Shown: in pieces, positions 1 to 6,700 of the stretch | Position numbering within the stretch: position 1 is the stretch's first letter | Layout of the letters: each line of letters opens with the position of its first letter | Notes under the pieces: model-generated | Database searches by the model: none | What the model saw: the letters and a program-made list of their open reading frames with translations, nothing else | What the model was told of the DNA's origin: nothing | Source of the DNA: Pseudomonadales bacterium | GTDB lineage: Bacteria; Pseudomonadota; Gammaproteobacteria; Steroidobacterales; Steroidobacteraceae | NCBI GenBank assembly: GCA_020442965.1 | Contig: JAGRJB010000386.1 | Coordinates: forward strand, 1-7,417 | Direction: 5' to 3' | Length of the DNA stretch: 7,417 nucleotides | Position numbers and translations under genes: made by a program

Positions 1-1067
1 CGTTGGCCGACGCGCTGGACGCTTTCGTGCTGAGCACGAAGCTCGAGTCCCGTCTGGTCGCCTGTGAGGGTGAGACGGGGGCCGTGCTGCTCGCCATCCG
101 CGATCCAGAGCTCGCGCTACGGGGCATCGCGCTGCTGGCAAGCGAGAGCTTTGATGCCGCGGACGATGATGCTGCGGTGCGGTTTCTGACGCCGTCGGTG
201 CGCAAATTGCTGGCCACGATCGGAGAAGCGCTCGCGCAGGCGCATGTAGCGGCTGCGGCTGCCAGTGTGGTCGCATCTGCTCGGCCCACTGCGCCCGAAC
301 GCGAAGTGTCCCTGGACGAGGTGTACTCGCAGATCCGCGATCAAGAAATGGTCCTTTATGTGCAGCAGTTAGTGCGCTTGCGCACGGCCGAAGCCAGTCG
401 ACGATTCGAAGTCCTGCTGCGGCACCGCGCCGACGGTGCAGAACACTCGCCCGGCCAGTTGTTGCAGACCGCGGATGGCCACGGTCTCACGTCGATGATC
501 GATCGCCGCGTGATCGGCCAGTTGGTCACCTGGTTGCATCGCAACCCAGTCGTCTGGAAGCGCGACGCGCCAACATTTTCGGTCAACCTCTCAGCGACCG
601 CCTTGTGCGAATCCCATTTCCTGAGTTTCGTTGAAACCTGCATCAAGAAAGCGAACTTGCCACCGGCGCTCGTCGGCTTTGAAGTAGACGAGAGCGTCTG
701 CCGCACGCATCCCGAGCAAGTGAACAAAGCCTGCGAGATCTTCTTCCGCGCCGGCGTGCCGGTGACCGTTGACAACCTCACGTTGGGCGGCATCGATCTG
801 CCGATATTGCAATCGCCCGCGATTCGGCTCGTGAAACTCGATCCCATCCTGACCTCGAGCGCGCTCGAGAATCGATTGTCGCAGGCCAAGACGGTGGGTC
901 TGGTTCAGGCGGTCAAGGTGATGGGACTGCAGACGGCCGCCAAGCGCGTTGACAGCGGCGATCTGCATACCTGGCTCGCGGCGCTCGGCGTCGACTTTAT
1001 TCAGAGCTTCAAGACAGCGCCACTCAAACCTTTGCAGGACCTGCTGCCGGGTAGCACGGCCGCTTGA
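1..1067 (+). CDS. EAL-domain protein with degenerate catalytic site (5' partial)
   Basis: C-terminal 354 residues of a cyclic-di-GMP-type EAL protein; the frame is open at the left edge and nothing marks a true start at the first TTG (base 3), so the gene very likely begins outside. Residues about 1-85 are unassigned; the stretch ending in an Ala-rich helix near 70-90 weakly resembles the end of a GAF-type sensor domain. The EAL domain spans about 105-347. Kept: EVLLR for ExLxR (Glu136, Arg140), SVNLS (Asn195), FEVDE (Glu227), LVKLD (Lys278) and Gln334. Lost: the DDFGTG loop reads DNLTLGG (Asp257, Asn258 in place of the second Asp), and AEGVE reads AKRVD (Lys314 replaces the Glu). In known EAL phosphodiesterases these residues bind metal or support catalysis, so hydrolysis is unlikely; c-di-GMP binding or a protein-interaction role is inferred. 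Its stop lies 10 bases from that of the convergent pilZ gene. Confidence 0.88.
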   Translation, partial: LADALDAFVLSTKLESRLVACEGETGAVLLAIRDPELALRGIALLASESFDAADDDAAVRFLTPSVRKLLATIGEALAQAHVAAAAASVVASARPTAPEREVSLDEVYSQIRDQEMVLYVQQLVRLRTAEASRRFEVLLRHRADGAEHSPGQLLQTADGHGLTSMIDRRVIGQLVTWLHRNPVVWKRDAPTFSVNLSATALCESHFLSFVETCIKKANLPPALVGFEVDESVCRTHPEQVNKACEIFFRAGVPVTVDNLTLGGIDLPILQSPAIRLVKLDPILTSSALENRLSQAKTVGLVQAVKVMGLQTAAKRVDSGDLHTWLAALGVDFIQSFKTAPLKPLQDLLPGSTAA

Positions 1068-1077
1068 TTCGGCAGCG

Positions 1078-1386
1078 CTAGCTTGCGGCGAATGCGTCCA
1101 TCATCAATCCGGTACCGCCTTGGGAGACATGCGCGACCACAGCAGTGCGACGGTGCAGCTTGGTCACCGTGCCCAGGTTGATCGCGAACGCCAATTCAAC
1201 CTGCTGACCTTTGCGCAGGCCGAGGTTGGTAGTTTCGACGAACACGCCGGTGGCAGACAGGTTGATAGCCTTGCACAGACGCTTCTGACCGCGTGGTGTC
1301 GTGATGTAGACAGTGGTGCGCGCCCGGTGACGCGTATGTAGGCGTCTCTCGGCCGCACTCGGTCCAGGCACTTTGGTTGATTTCAT
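1078..1386 (-). CDS. Single-domain PilZ protein, predicted c-di-GMP receptor
   Basis: Complete 102-residue PilZ domain, the usual size for a stand-alone member, with no signal peptide or membrane segment, so cytoplasmic. Both c-di-GMP-binding motifs are present: RxxxR as Arg15-LHT-Arg19, preceded by the common Glu-Arg, and (D/N)xSxxG as Asn42-LSAT-Gly47, 22 residues later. It should therefore bind c-di-GMP itself, unlike the type IV pilus protein PilZ of Pseudomonas/Xanthomonas (the FimX partner), which lacks these motifs. For this reason I do not assign the symbol pilZ. The ATG at 1386 has a GAGGG about 12 bases upstream (1399-1403), a long spacing, but no better start exists. The EEP nuclease gene lies 62 bases upstream in the same direction, so the two may be cotranscribed; a CATAAT lies in the gap but without a -35 partner. 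The target is unknown; such proteins typically alter motility, pilus or polysaccharide functions. Confidence 0.93.
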   Translation of the reverse strand: MKSTKVPGPSAAERRLHTRHRARTTVYITTPRGQKRLCKAINLSATGVFVETTNLGLRKGQQVELAFAINLGTVTKLHRRTAVVAHVSQGGTGLMMDAFAAS

Positions 1387-1448
1387 TTAGACTTCGATCC
1401 CTCGGCGCCATTATGCCTAGCCGCAAGTGAACGTGCGCCCGACTAAAC

Positions 1449-2480
1449 TTAACGCGCCATCGTCAAGCGGATAGCCACAGGACAGTGATCGGACAACTTG
1501 CGACGCGTCGCATCGAGTGCGCTGTAAGTGACGCGCTCGAACGATCCCGCAACGCGACGCTGCGCGAGCGATTCGCCCAATACTATGTAGTCGATGTAGC
1601 CGCTGAATGCCTGACTCGGTGAACAATTGACAAATCGTTCGCCGTCGGCCGCATTGATGAGATCGGCGCCGGCGGGTTCCCCGTCGTCGATCGCTGCCCA
1701 CAAGGACGTGACCGCTAACTCCGGTGCCGCACGCGGTGCCGGTTCGCGCTGCAAGTCGCGGTTGAAGTCGCCCAGTACAGCGAATGCTTGTCCCGCACTC
1801 GCGCGCGCGTCGATCCAGGTTTCGAGCGGCATCACCTGGCGAGCCAATGTACTGCAGGCTCGGTCCATGCTGCTGAGCGGTTTGCGCGCGCAGCCGGACT
1901 TGAGGTGCACGGACAGGAGCTGCAATTCACGCGGCGTGTCGGGGAAGAGCGTGACCCACGCGCCGCGACGCACCACGTCGTGCAGCGACAGATCGCGCAC
2001 GTCGGCATTGCAACGATGCGGTATCCCGCGACGTATCGCGAAACCCGTGTTTTGAACGGCGCTGCGCCCGGTGAGGCAGAAATTATAGTTGCGGAACACC
2101 AGCCGTGCCGCGGCCTCGCCATCGACCTCCTGAAACGCGATGACGTCAGCGTCGAGCTGGCGCGCATAGCGTGCCAGCGCATTGAAATCCTCGCGACTGC
2201 GGTTGAAGTCCTTGGCGACATCGCAGGGAATAAACCGTCCGTGTGGCCGATCGGTCGAGTCTCTCGGCAGACAGGTCTGTGCCAGCGGGCGAAAGGCCTC
2301 TGGTGCGATCAGCCACTCGAGATTCCAGGTGGCAATCTTGATAGTCTGCCCGGCGGCATTGGGACTGCGAGCAACCGCTTGTGGCGGGCCGCTGCAGGCC
2401 GCGGCGATTGCCGCGGCCAGTACCGTTGCAATGCCGATGGGTAGCAGCCGTCTGCGAGGCCAGTCCTGTGTCGCTGTCAT
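1449..2480 (-). CDS. Exported lipoprotein of the endonuclease/exonuclease/phosphatase family
   Basis: A 343-residue protein of the metal-dependent EEP fold (DNase I/ExoIII-like; hydrolyses phosphodiester or phosphate bonds, substrate unknown). All family motifs are visible: WNLEW (52-56), AFQEVDG with metal-binding Glu118, VHLKSG with His192, LGDFNRD with Asp238 and Asn240, YIDYIV with Asp297, and LSDHCP with Asp331 and catalytic His332. The active site thus looks intact. The N-terminus has Arg-Arg-Arg, then a hydrophobic stretch ending in AAAC (Cys29, codon 2394-2396), a lipobox; +2 is Ser, which in gammaproteobacteria suggests outer-membrane sorting. Eight further cysteines (70, 86, 135, 157, 197, 209, 286, 333) suit disulfides in an oxidising compartment. 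I chose the ATG at 2480 because it gives a signal peptide of normal length. In-frame starts at 2501 (ATG) and 2561 (GTG) are possible; none has a strong ribosome binding site. It is divergent from the next gene and upstream of the PilZ gene. Confidence 0.88.
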   Translation of the reverse strand: MTATQDWPRRRLLPIGIATVLAAAIAAACSGPPQAVARSPNAAGQTIKIATWNLEWLIAPEAFRPLAQTCLPRDSTDRPHGRFIPCDVAKDFNRSREDFNALARYARQLDADVIAFQEVDGEAAARLVFRNYNFCLTGRSAVQNTGFAIRRGIPHRCNADVRDLSLHDVVRRGAWVTLFPDTPRELQLLSVHLKSGCARKPLSSMDRACSTLARQVMPLETWIDARASAGQAFAVLGDFNRDLQREPAPRAAPELAVTSLWAAIDDGEPAGADLINAADGERFVNCSPSQAFSGYIDYIVLGESLAQRRVAGSFERVTYSALDATRRKLSDHCPVAIRLTMAR

Positions 2481-2589
2481 CTTGCCAGTGTGGCCGCGCA
2501 TCGGTTGTCGACGCAAATCGCCTTTTTGGTGTAGTGGCGCACAATGGCGATTGGTCGTCACATCGCATTACGGATCAGGAGCAGATGCT
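2481..2589. other. Divergent intergenic region
   Basis: These 109 bases separate the nuclease start (- strand) from the decarboxylase-like start (+ strand), so promoters for both directions should lie here or slightly inside the 5' ends. I see no convincing -35/-10 pair on either strand, no clear operator-like palindrome and no riboswitch-like structure by eye. If the nuclease really starts at 2501 or 2561, this region shrinks accordingly. Confidence 0.5.
2577..2581 (+). promoter_or_regulatory. Ribosome binding site of the decarboxylase-like gene
   Basis: AGGAG sits 8 bases before the ATG at 2590. It fixes that ATG as the start: the same frame stays open upstream to about 2182, but that extension is antisense to the nuclease gene and encodes no recognisable domain. 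Confidence 0.85.
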
Positions 2590-3339
2590 ATGAGTAAAGA
2601 CGTGCAGGCATGGCGCCGCAAGTTCGGTGTGTTGGGCCCGTCGACCAACACCATCGTGCAGCCCGATTTCGCCGCGCTTGGGGTGGCGGGTGTGACGAGT
2701 CATTACAGCCGCATATTCACGCCGAACTCCAAGGCTATCAGCAACGAAACGTTTCTCGCCGGCACGACGAAAATTTCCGAGGGCGTGATCGACGCGGTGC
2801 GCAGCGTCATGACCTGCGAGCCTGATTACCTGGTGATGGGCATGTCCGCCGTGACGTTCTACGGCGGAGTCGCGGGCGCTGACAAGTTTCAACGCAAGAT
2901 CGAGAAAGAGGCGGGCGTCGGCATTTCGATCGGCGCACATTCGTGCACGGCTGCATTCAAAGCCTACGGCGGCATCAAGCGGATCGCATTCCTCTCGCCT
3001 TACTACCCGGTGGCAAATGCCGAAGTGAAAAGGTACTTTGAGGAGAGTGGCTTTACGGTCGTACGCGACGTTTGTCTGCAGTGCCCATCATGGACCGCGA
3101 TTGCCGAGGTGCCGGAGTCTCGCTTGCGGCAAGTCCTGGCGGAGCTCGATGGCCCCGACGTCGATGCCATTCTGCAGGTCGGGACCAATCTTTCGATGAT
3201 CCGCCTGGCGGCTGACGCCGAGCGGTGGCTTGGAAAACCGGTGATCGCGATCAACACCGCTACCTGGTGGCACGCGTTGCGTGCCAACCAGATTATCGAC
3301 AAGGTCTACGGCTTCGGGCGGCTGCTGGAAGAGTTCTAA
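2590..3339 (+). CDS. Arylmalonate decarboxylase / maleate cis-trans isomerase family protein lacking the catalytic cysteines
   Basis: A 249-residue cytoplasmic protein of the Asp/Glu racemase superfamily, arylmalonate decarboxylase (AMDase)/maleate isomerase branch, full family length. N-terminal GVLGPSTNT (13-21) matches the GxxxPSxNT substrate-carboxylate loop. VMGMSAVTFYGG (82-93) corresponds to the first half-site (GTSLSFYRG in AMDase, from memory). KRIAFLSPYYPVAN (130-143) matches the start of the second repeat, and ATWWHALRAN (224-233) plus YGFGRLLEEF (240-249) match the AMDase C-terminus. Known maleate isomerases use two cysteines and AMDase one. Here the second site reads QVGTNLSMI (196-204), with Gly198 where the cysteine is expected, and the first site has none; the existing cysteines (76, 119, 162, 165) lie elsewhere. 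The fold is clear, but racemase, isomerase or AMDase chemistry cannot be assumed and the substrate is unknown. I believe a subgroup of homologues shares the VGTNLS form, so this looks like divergence rather than a broken gene. Its stop overlaps that of pilE on the other strand. Confidence 0.85.
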   Translation: MSKDVQAWRRKFGVLGPSTNTIVQPDFAALGVAGVTSHYSRIFTPNSKAISNETFLAGTTKISEGVIDAVRSVMTCEPDYLVMGMSAVTFYGGVAGADKFQRKIEKEAGVGISIGAHSCTAAFKAYGGIKRIAFLSPYYPVANAEVKRYFEESGFTVVRDVCLQCPSWTAIAEVPESRLRQVLAELDGPDVDAILQVGTNLSMIRLAADAERWLGKPVIAINTATWWHALRANQIIDKVYGFGRLLEEF

Positions 3340-3352
3340 CGACTCCAGCAGC
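3321..3352. terminator. Hairpin bracketing the overlapping convergent stops (possible bidirectional terminator)
   Basis: GCTGCTGGA at 3321-3329 and TCCAGCAGC at 3344-3352 form a perfect 9-bp inverted repeat around a 14-base loop that contains both stop codons (TAA + strand 3337-3339, TAG - strand 3336-3338). The stem is GC-rich, but there is no T-tract on either side, so a canonical intrinsic terminator is not shown. Both arms are also coding, so chance is possible. Confidence 0.35.
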
Positions 3353-3776
3353 TCGCTTCGGCCGTGCCCGTGTCAGTGCCCGTAACCGTGCGGTTGCCGA
3401 GATTGTCGATGCCGAATGTGGCGCATTGCGTGTCATCGGTCGCCTGTGGCCCCTGCGGGACGGCATCGAGCCGATAGTTGCCGTTGCCGATGTCGGCCAT
3501 GGTGATGGAGTAGGTGTCCTTGACCGTAATTGGATAGATGTTGGCGCCGCCGGCATCCTGCAGGCAAAGGGCGTTGAAGTAGTTGTTCGTACGCGTAAAG
3601 CAGCGTTCCAGGCGATTGACCTGGTTTTGCAGCTCGACCTTTGCATCGGTGCGGTTCGTGCGCACCATGTAGGCCCGATAACTCGGTATCGCGATGGCCG
3701 CGAGGATGCCGACGATCACCATGACGATCAGCAGCTCCATCAAGGTGATGCCGAGTTGTCTGTTACGCGTACTCAT
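3336..3776 (-). CDS. pilE: Type IV pilus minor pilin PilE
   Basis: A 146-residue class III-signal prepilin. The short basic leader ends at Gly9, followed by ITLMELLIVMVIVGILAAIA, giving a mature pilin of 137 residues with the conserved Glu5. Position +1 is Ile instead of the usual Phe. The N-terminal helix continues through IPSYRAYMVR, then LERCFT and NNYFNALC (Cys59, Cys71), and the C-terminus has the PilE-like layout QCATFGIDNLGNRT...SCW (Cys118, Cys143). Two disulfides are likely. In Pseudomonas, PilE is a minor pilin that couples the PilVWX-PilY1 priming complex to the fibre; the leader is cut by PilD at the inner membrane. The start at 3776 is set by the leader length and by AGGA 8 bases upstream. 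The gene follows pilY1 by 14 bases, so cotranscription and coupled translation are likely. A longer in-frame start at 3842 lies inside pilY1 and would spoil the leader. Confidence 0.93.
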   Translation of the reverse strand: MSTRNRQLGITLMELLIVMVIVGILAAIAIPSYRAYMVRTNRTDAKVELQNQVNRLERCFTRTNNYFNALCLQDAGGANIYPITVKDTYSITMADIGNGNYRLDAVPQGPQATDDTQCATFGIDNLGNRTVTGTDTGTAEASCWSR

Positions 3777-3784
3777 ATTGGTTG

Positions 3785-3788
3785 TCCT
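3785..3788 (-). promoter_or_regulatory. Ribosome binding site of pilE
   Basis: AGGA on the - strand, 8 bases from the ATG at 3776 and 2 bases past the pilY1 stop codon (3791-3793). A ribosome ending pilY1 would lie over this site, consistent with translational coupling. Confidence 0.75.
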
Positions 3789-3790
3789 GA

Positions 3791-6700
3791 TTACCGCAAT
3801 TGTCGCCACGACTGGCGGCCGTAGACGCCCGGACCCGGCCACGCCGGAATCGCATTGACGTTGCCGAAGCTGTCGGGCGCGATGATCAGATCGCGATCGC
3901 GAGATGGATCGCCGACGACAATACCCTGCGCCACGATACCTTCGCCGATCTGCAGGCCGCTGACTGCCACGTCGCCGCTGCCGCCACCGCCGCCATCGTT
4001 GGACGGAACGCTGTCAGGCGGTACCTTGTCCTCGGAGTTGAAGTCACCGTCCTGATTCAGATCGAACGGCGAGGTGTCGATACGGGCACCCGAGAACATA
4101 TCGAGGTTCATGAGCCAGCTCGAGCCACCGTAGGTACACGGATCCGGATCCGGAATGAGCGTCGTGAAGTTCACGCGCTTGTTGCGCAGGAACGGATTGC
4201 TGGGGATCATCTCCCCCTGGAATCCAAGATCGGGCGATTCCATATCCATGAACCAGCCGCGTTCCGTGACGATCGGGTTCTGACTCGTCACGCGTATTTT
4301 GGCATTGACGGTCTTAACGGGCGGGCCATCGTCCGTTACGGTCACGATCCGCTCGCTGGTGATGCTCTGCTGCAGCAGCTGACCGCGATTGATGATGATG
4401 TCGGTGGCCCCCGCGCCGGTGTTCTTGTCGAGCAAGCCGTAGAACGTGTTCATCTGCAGATTCGTCGGGATGCGGTCGCGCGCCTCGAGAAATTTGCCGG
4501 TACCAAAGAGCACCATCAAGCCGTCGCCACCGGGGCCGCGGCCGACGACCGGGCGGGCGGTAATGGCCTGTCGCAAACCGTTGGCATCCCGTGCAACGAA
4601 CAGGGGAAGCTTGGACGGGCCCACGCGATAGGCGACATCCCAGCTGCTTGGCGTACCACTCGTCAGATCAAACTTCCATAGATTGCCGAACAGATCGCCC
4701 GCGTAGGCGTAGTCAGCGATGGCGTCCTGGTTGGCATCGACCACGCCGACCGTGGAGAGGCCGTTCGGGCGACCGATGGCGTAAGGGTCCTGGGCCACGC
4801 CGACGCCGGTGTCGATCTTGCGCAGCAACTGTCCATCGGAGAGTCGCACCACGTACAGCACGGCATTGCCCGTCGTGCTGACCGAGCCGTCGGTGACCGT
4901 GTTGTTATAGCCATTGCCGAAGATCGCAACCCAGTCGCCGTTGGCCATGCGAGCGATCGCGGGACGGCTGTAGCTGTAGCCCATGTCGGCGTCGTCGGCA
5001 TCGCTGAATTCCCAGCGGAACTTGCTGGCAGCGTTGGCTTCCGACGAAGCGCTGGGATCGGTGATATCGAGTGCAAACACCGACTGGCCACCCGCGTTGA
5101 GACCGGATACCAGATAGGTTTTCCAGCTACCGCCGACAAACGCGTCACCGTCGGTGGCAGCGCCATCGACAAAGTACTGATGCGAGTAGGTAGGGTTGGT
5201 CAGATTGTGAAGATTGCGGAACACTGCCCCGGGAATGAACGCCCAGCGCTCGTCGCCGGTATCAGCGTCGAATGCGTGCAACATGCCGTCGTTCGAACCC
5301 GCGTACAGAGTGGCCGGCCGGCTCTGCTTGCTGGCGCGGAACGCCAGATAAGATGAGGCTTCCGGAATGACATTGCCGAATCGTCCGTCAGGCTCAGCAA
5401 CATAGGCCGGTGCGGATGACACGAAATCGCCGAGCACGTTGTCGAGCGCGCGGTTGCGGAAACTGGCGCCCGTTGTGCCTGAATTGCGCTGCTCATAGGT
5501 GCGCTCGCCGCGCAGATAGTCGAGCCGATCTGCGCCGCGACCGTCCGCGAGCGGGTCGAGTTCGGCTTGCCGAAAGGCACCGATTGCGGCCCACTGCAGA
5601 GGCGTGGCGACGCCAGCGGAATTGACCGTGAACAGCTTACGCGCCCCGGGCGCCGGCACGTGTTCCGAGGTTTTCCAGACGACGCTGCCAATCGTCCCGT
5701 CGGCCTGGAAGGGATACGCCTTGATATCGCCGCTCCAATCGCCGGTATTGAACAGCGATTGATAGACCTTCGACGAGCTGCTGATGGACGCCGTGTTGAC
5801 GGAAGCGGCGCTCGCGCTGCCGGCATACTTCTGGATGGAGTCGAATGCGGTGGCGAGCTGGTCCTTCAAGGTCAGCGCGTTGGTGACGAGAAAGTAGTTG
5901 TCAGGCACGCCGTTGTTATCGGCATCCCATTCTGCGGTTTGCGGTGTGTCGTCGTTGTTCAGGTCGTTGAACCCGCCGAACTTCGCTGCGTACCAGAGCG
6001 GATCCTTGAGCAACGAGGCGGCGCCTGAGGTGCCGGGCGAGAAGGTTCGCGTCGCCGAGAATGGCAGGTGACCGCCGTCGGCCACCTGCGCCGCCGTTGG
6101 CACGAGTGGCGGAGTATCGAGCGCATAGGCGACGTCCCAGGAGTTGCCTGGATTGCGGTTCGGGTTGGTGTCGGCGTCGCGCACCTCGAGATAGGTGCCG
6201 TCGGCTGTCGTACCCGAGATTACGTAGCCCAAGTGCTGCACGTACCCGCCGGCTGCGTATTCGGATGTCAAACTGATATCGACGGTGTTGTCGGCATTGA
6301 CAACGTAGTCGTAGCGGACGATCGCATCCATGTCGTGGTCGGCGCCCTGTTCCACGTCTTCAAAGTTGACGCGAAAGCTGCCGCTCGTGGGCGTGATCGA
6401 TTCGACATAGAAGTCCACGATCTGGTTAGTGGGCTGAAACGGGCCGTTGGGCGTCACATTGCTGCCGACGGGCCAGGCGCCCCATACGGTTTTCGCGAAA
6501 GGGACGAGAGTGATTTTGTGGCCGTTGACGGGGATCTCGATCTTGGGCAGTGGCGAAGCCAATGCCACGGCGAAAGTTCGAAGCTTTTGAGCGCCAGCAG
6601 CCGCGGGATTCAGATCATTCTTCAACCCGTAGAAAGCGGCAGAGGCCGAGTAGTAGCCGCCCATCTTGGTTGGCTCCTCGGGCGCCAAGCCGCGGATGTT

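Noticed and set aside
619..628. Possible fully active EAL phosphodiesterase
   Set aside because: The DD and EGVE positions are substituted, so an active enzyme is not supported although Glu136, Asn195, Glu227 and Lys278 remain.
1059..1089. GCCGC/GCGGC inverted repeat and GCTAGC palindrome between the EAL and PilZ stops, as a terminator
   Set aside because: Stems of 5-6 bp with a 21-base loop and no T-tract are within chance for this base composition.
1410..1415. CATAAT on the - strand as a -10 box for the PilZ gene
   Set aside because: No -35-like hexamer at 16-18 bases and no extended -10; the resulting leader would start on top of the ribosome binding site.
1788..2444. Open frame on the + strand, about 218 codons
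   Set aside because: Antisense to the EEP nuclease, whose frame carries all catalytic motifs; this frame carries none.
2182..2589. Upstream in-frame extension of the decarboxylase-like gene
   Set aside because: It is antisense to the nuclease 5' end, and the ATG at 2590 has a good AGGAG and starts right at the conserved N-terminus.
3893..3900. GCGATCGC octamer (HIP1-like)
   Set aside because: A single copy inside pilY1 coding for an Arg-Asp repeat; not a repeated genomic motif in this window and the organism does not look cyanobacterial.
3800..4681. Long open frame on the + strand, about 290 codons
   Set aside because: Antisense to the PilY1 propeller and tail, no recognisable domain, unnatural Arg/Ala-rich composition; long antisense frames are expected in GC-rich coding DNA.
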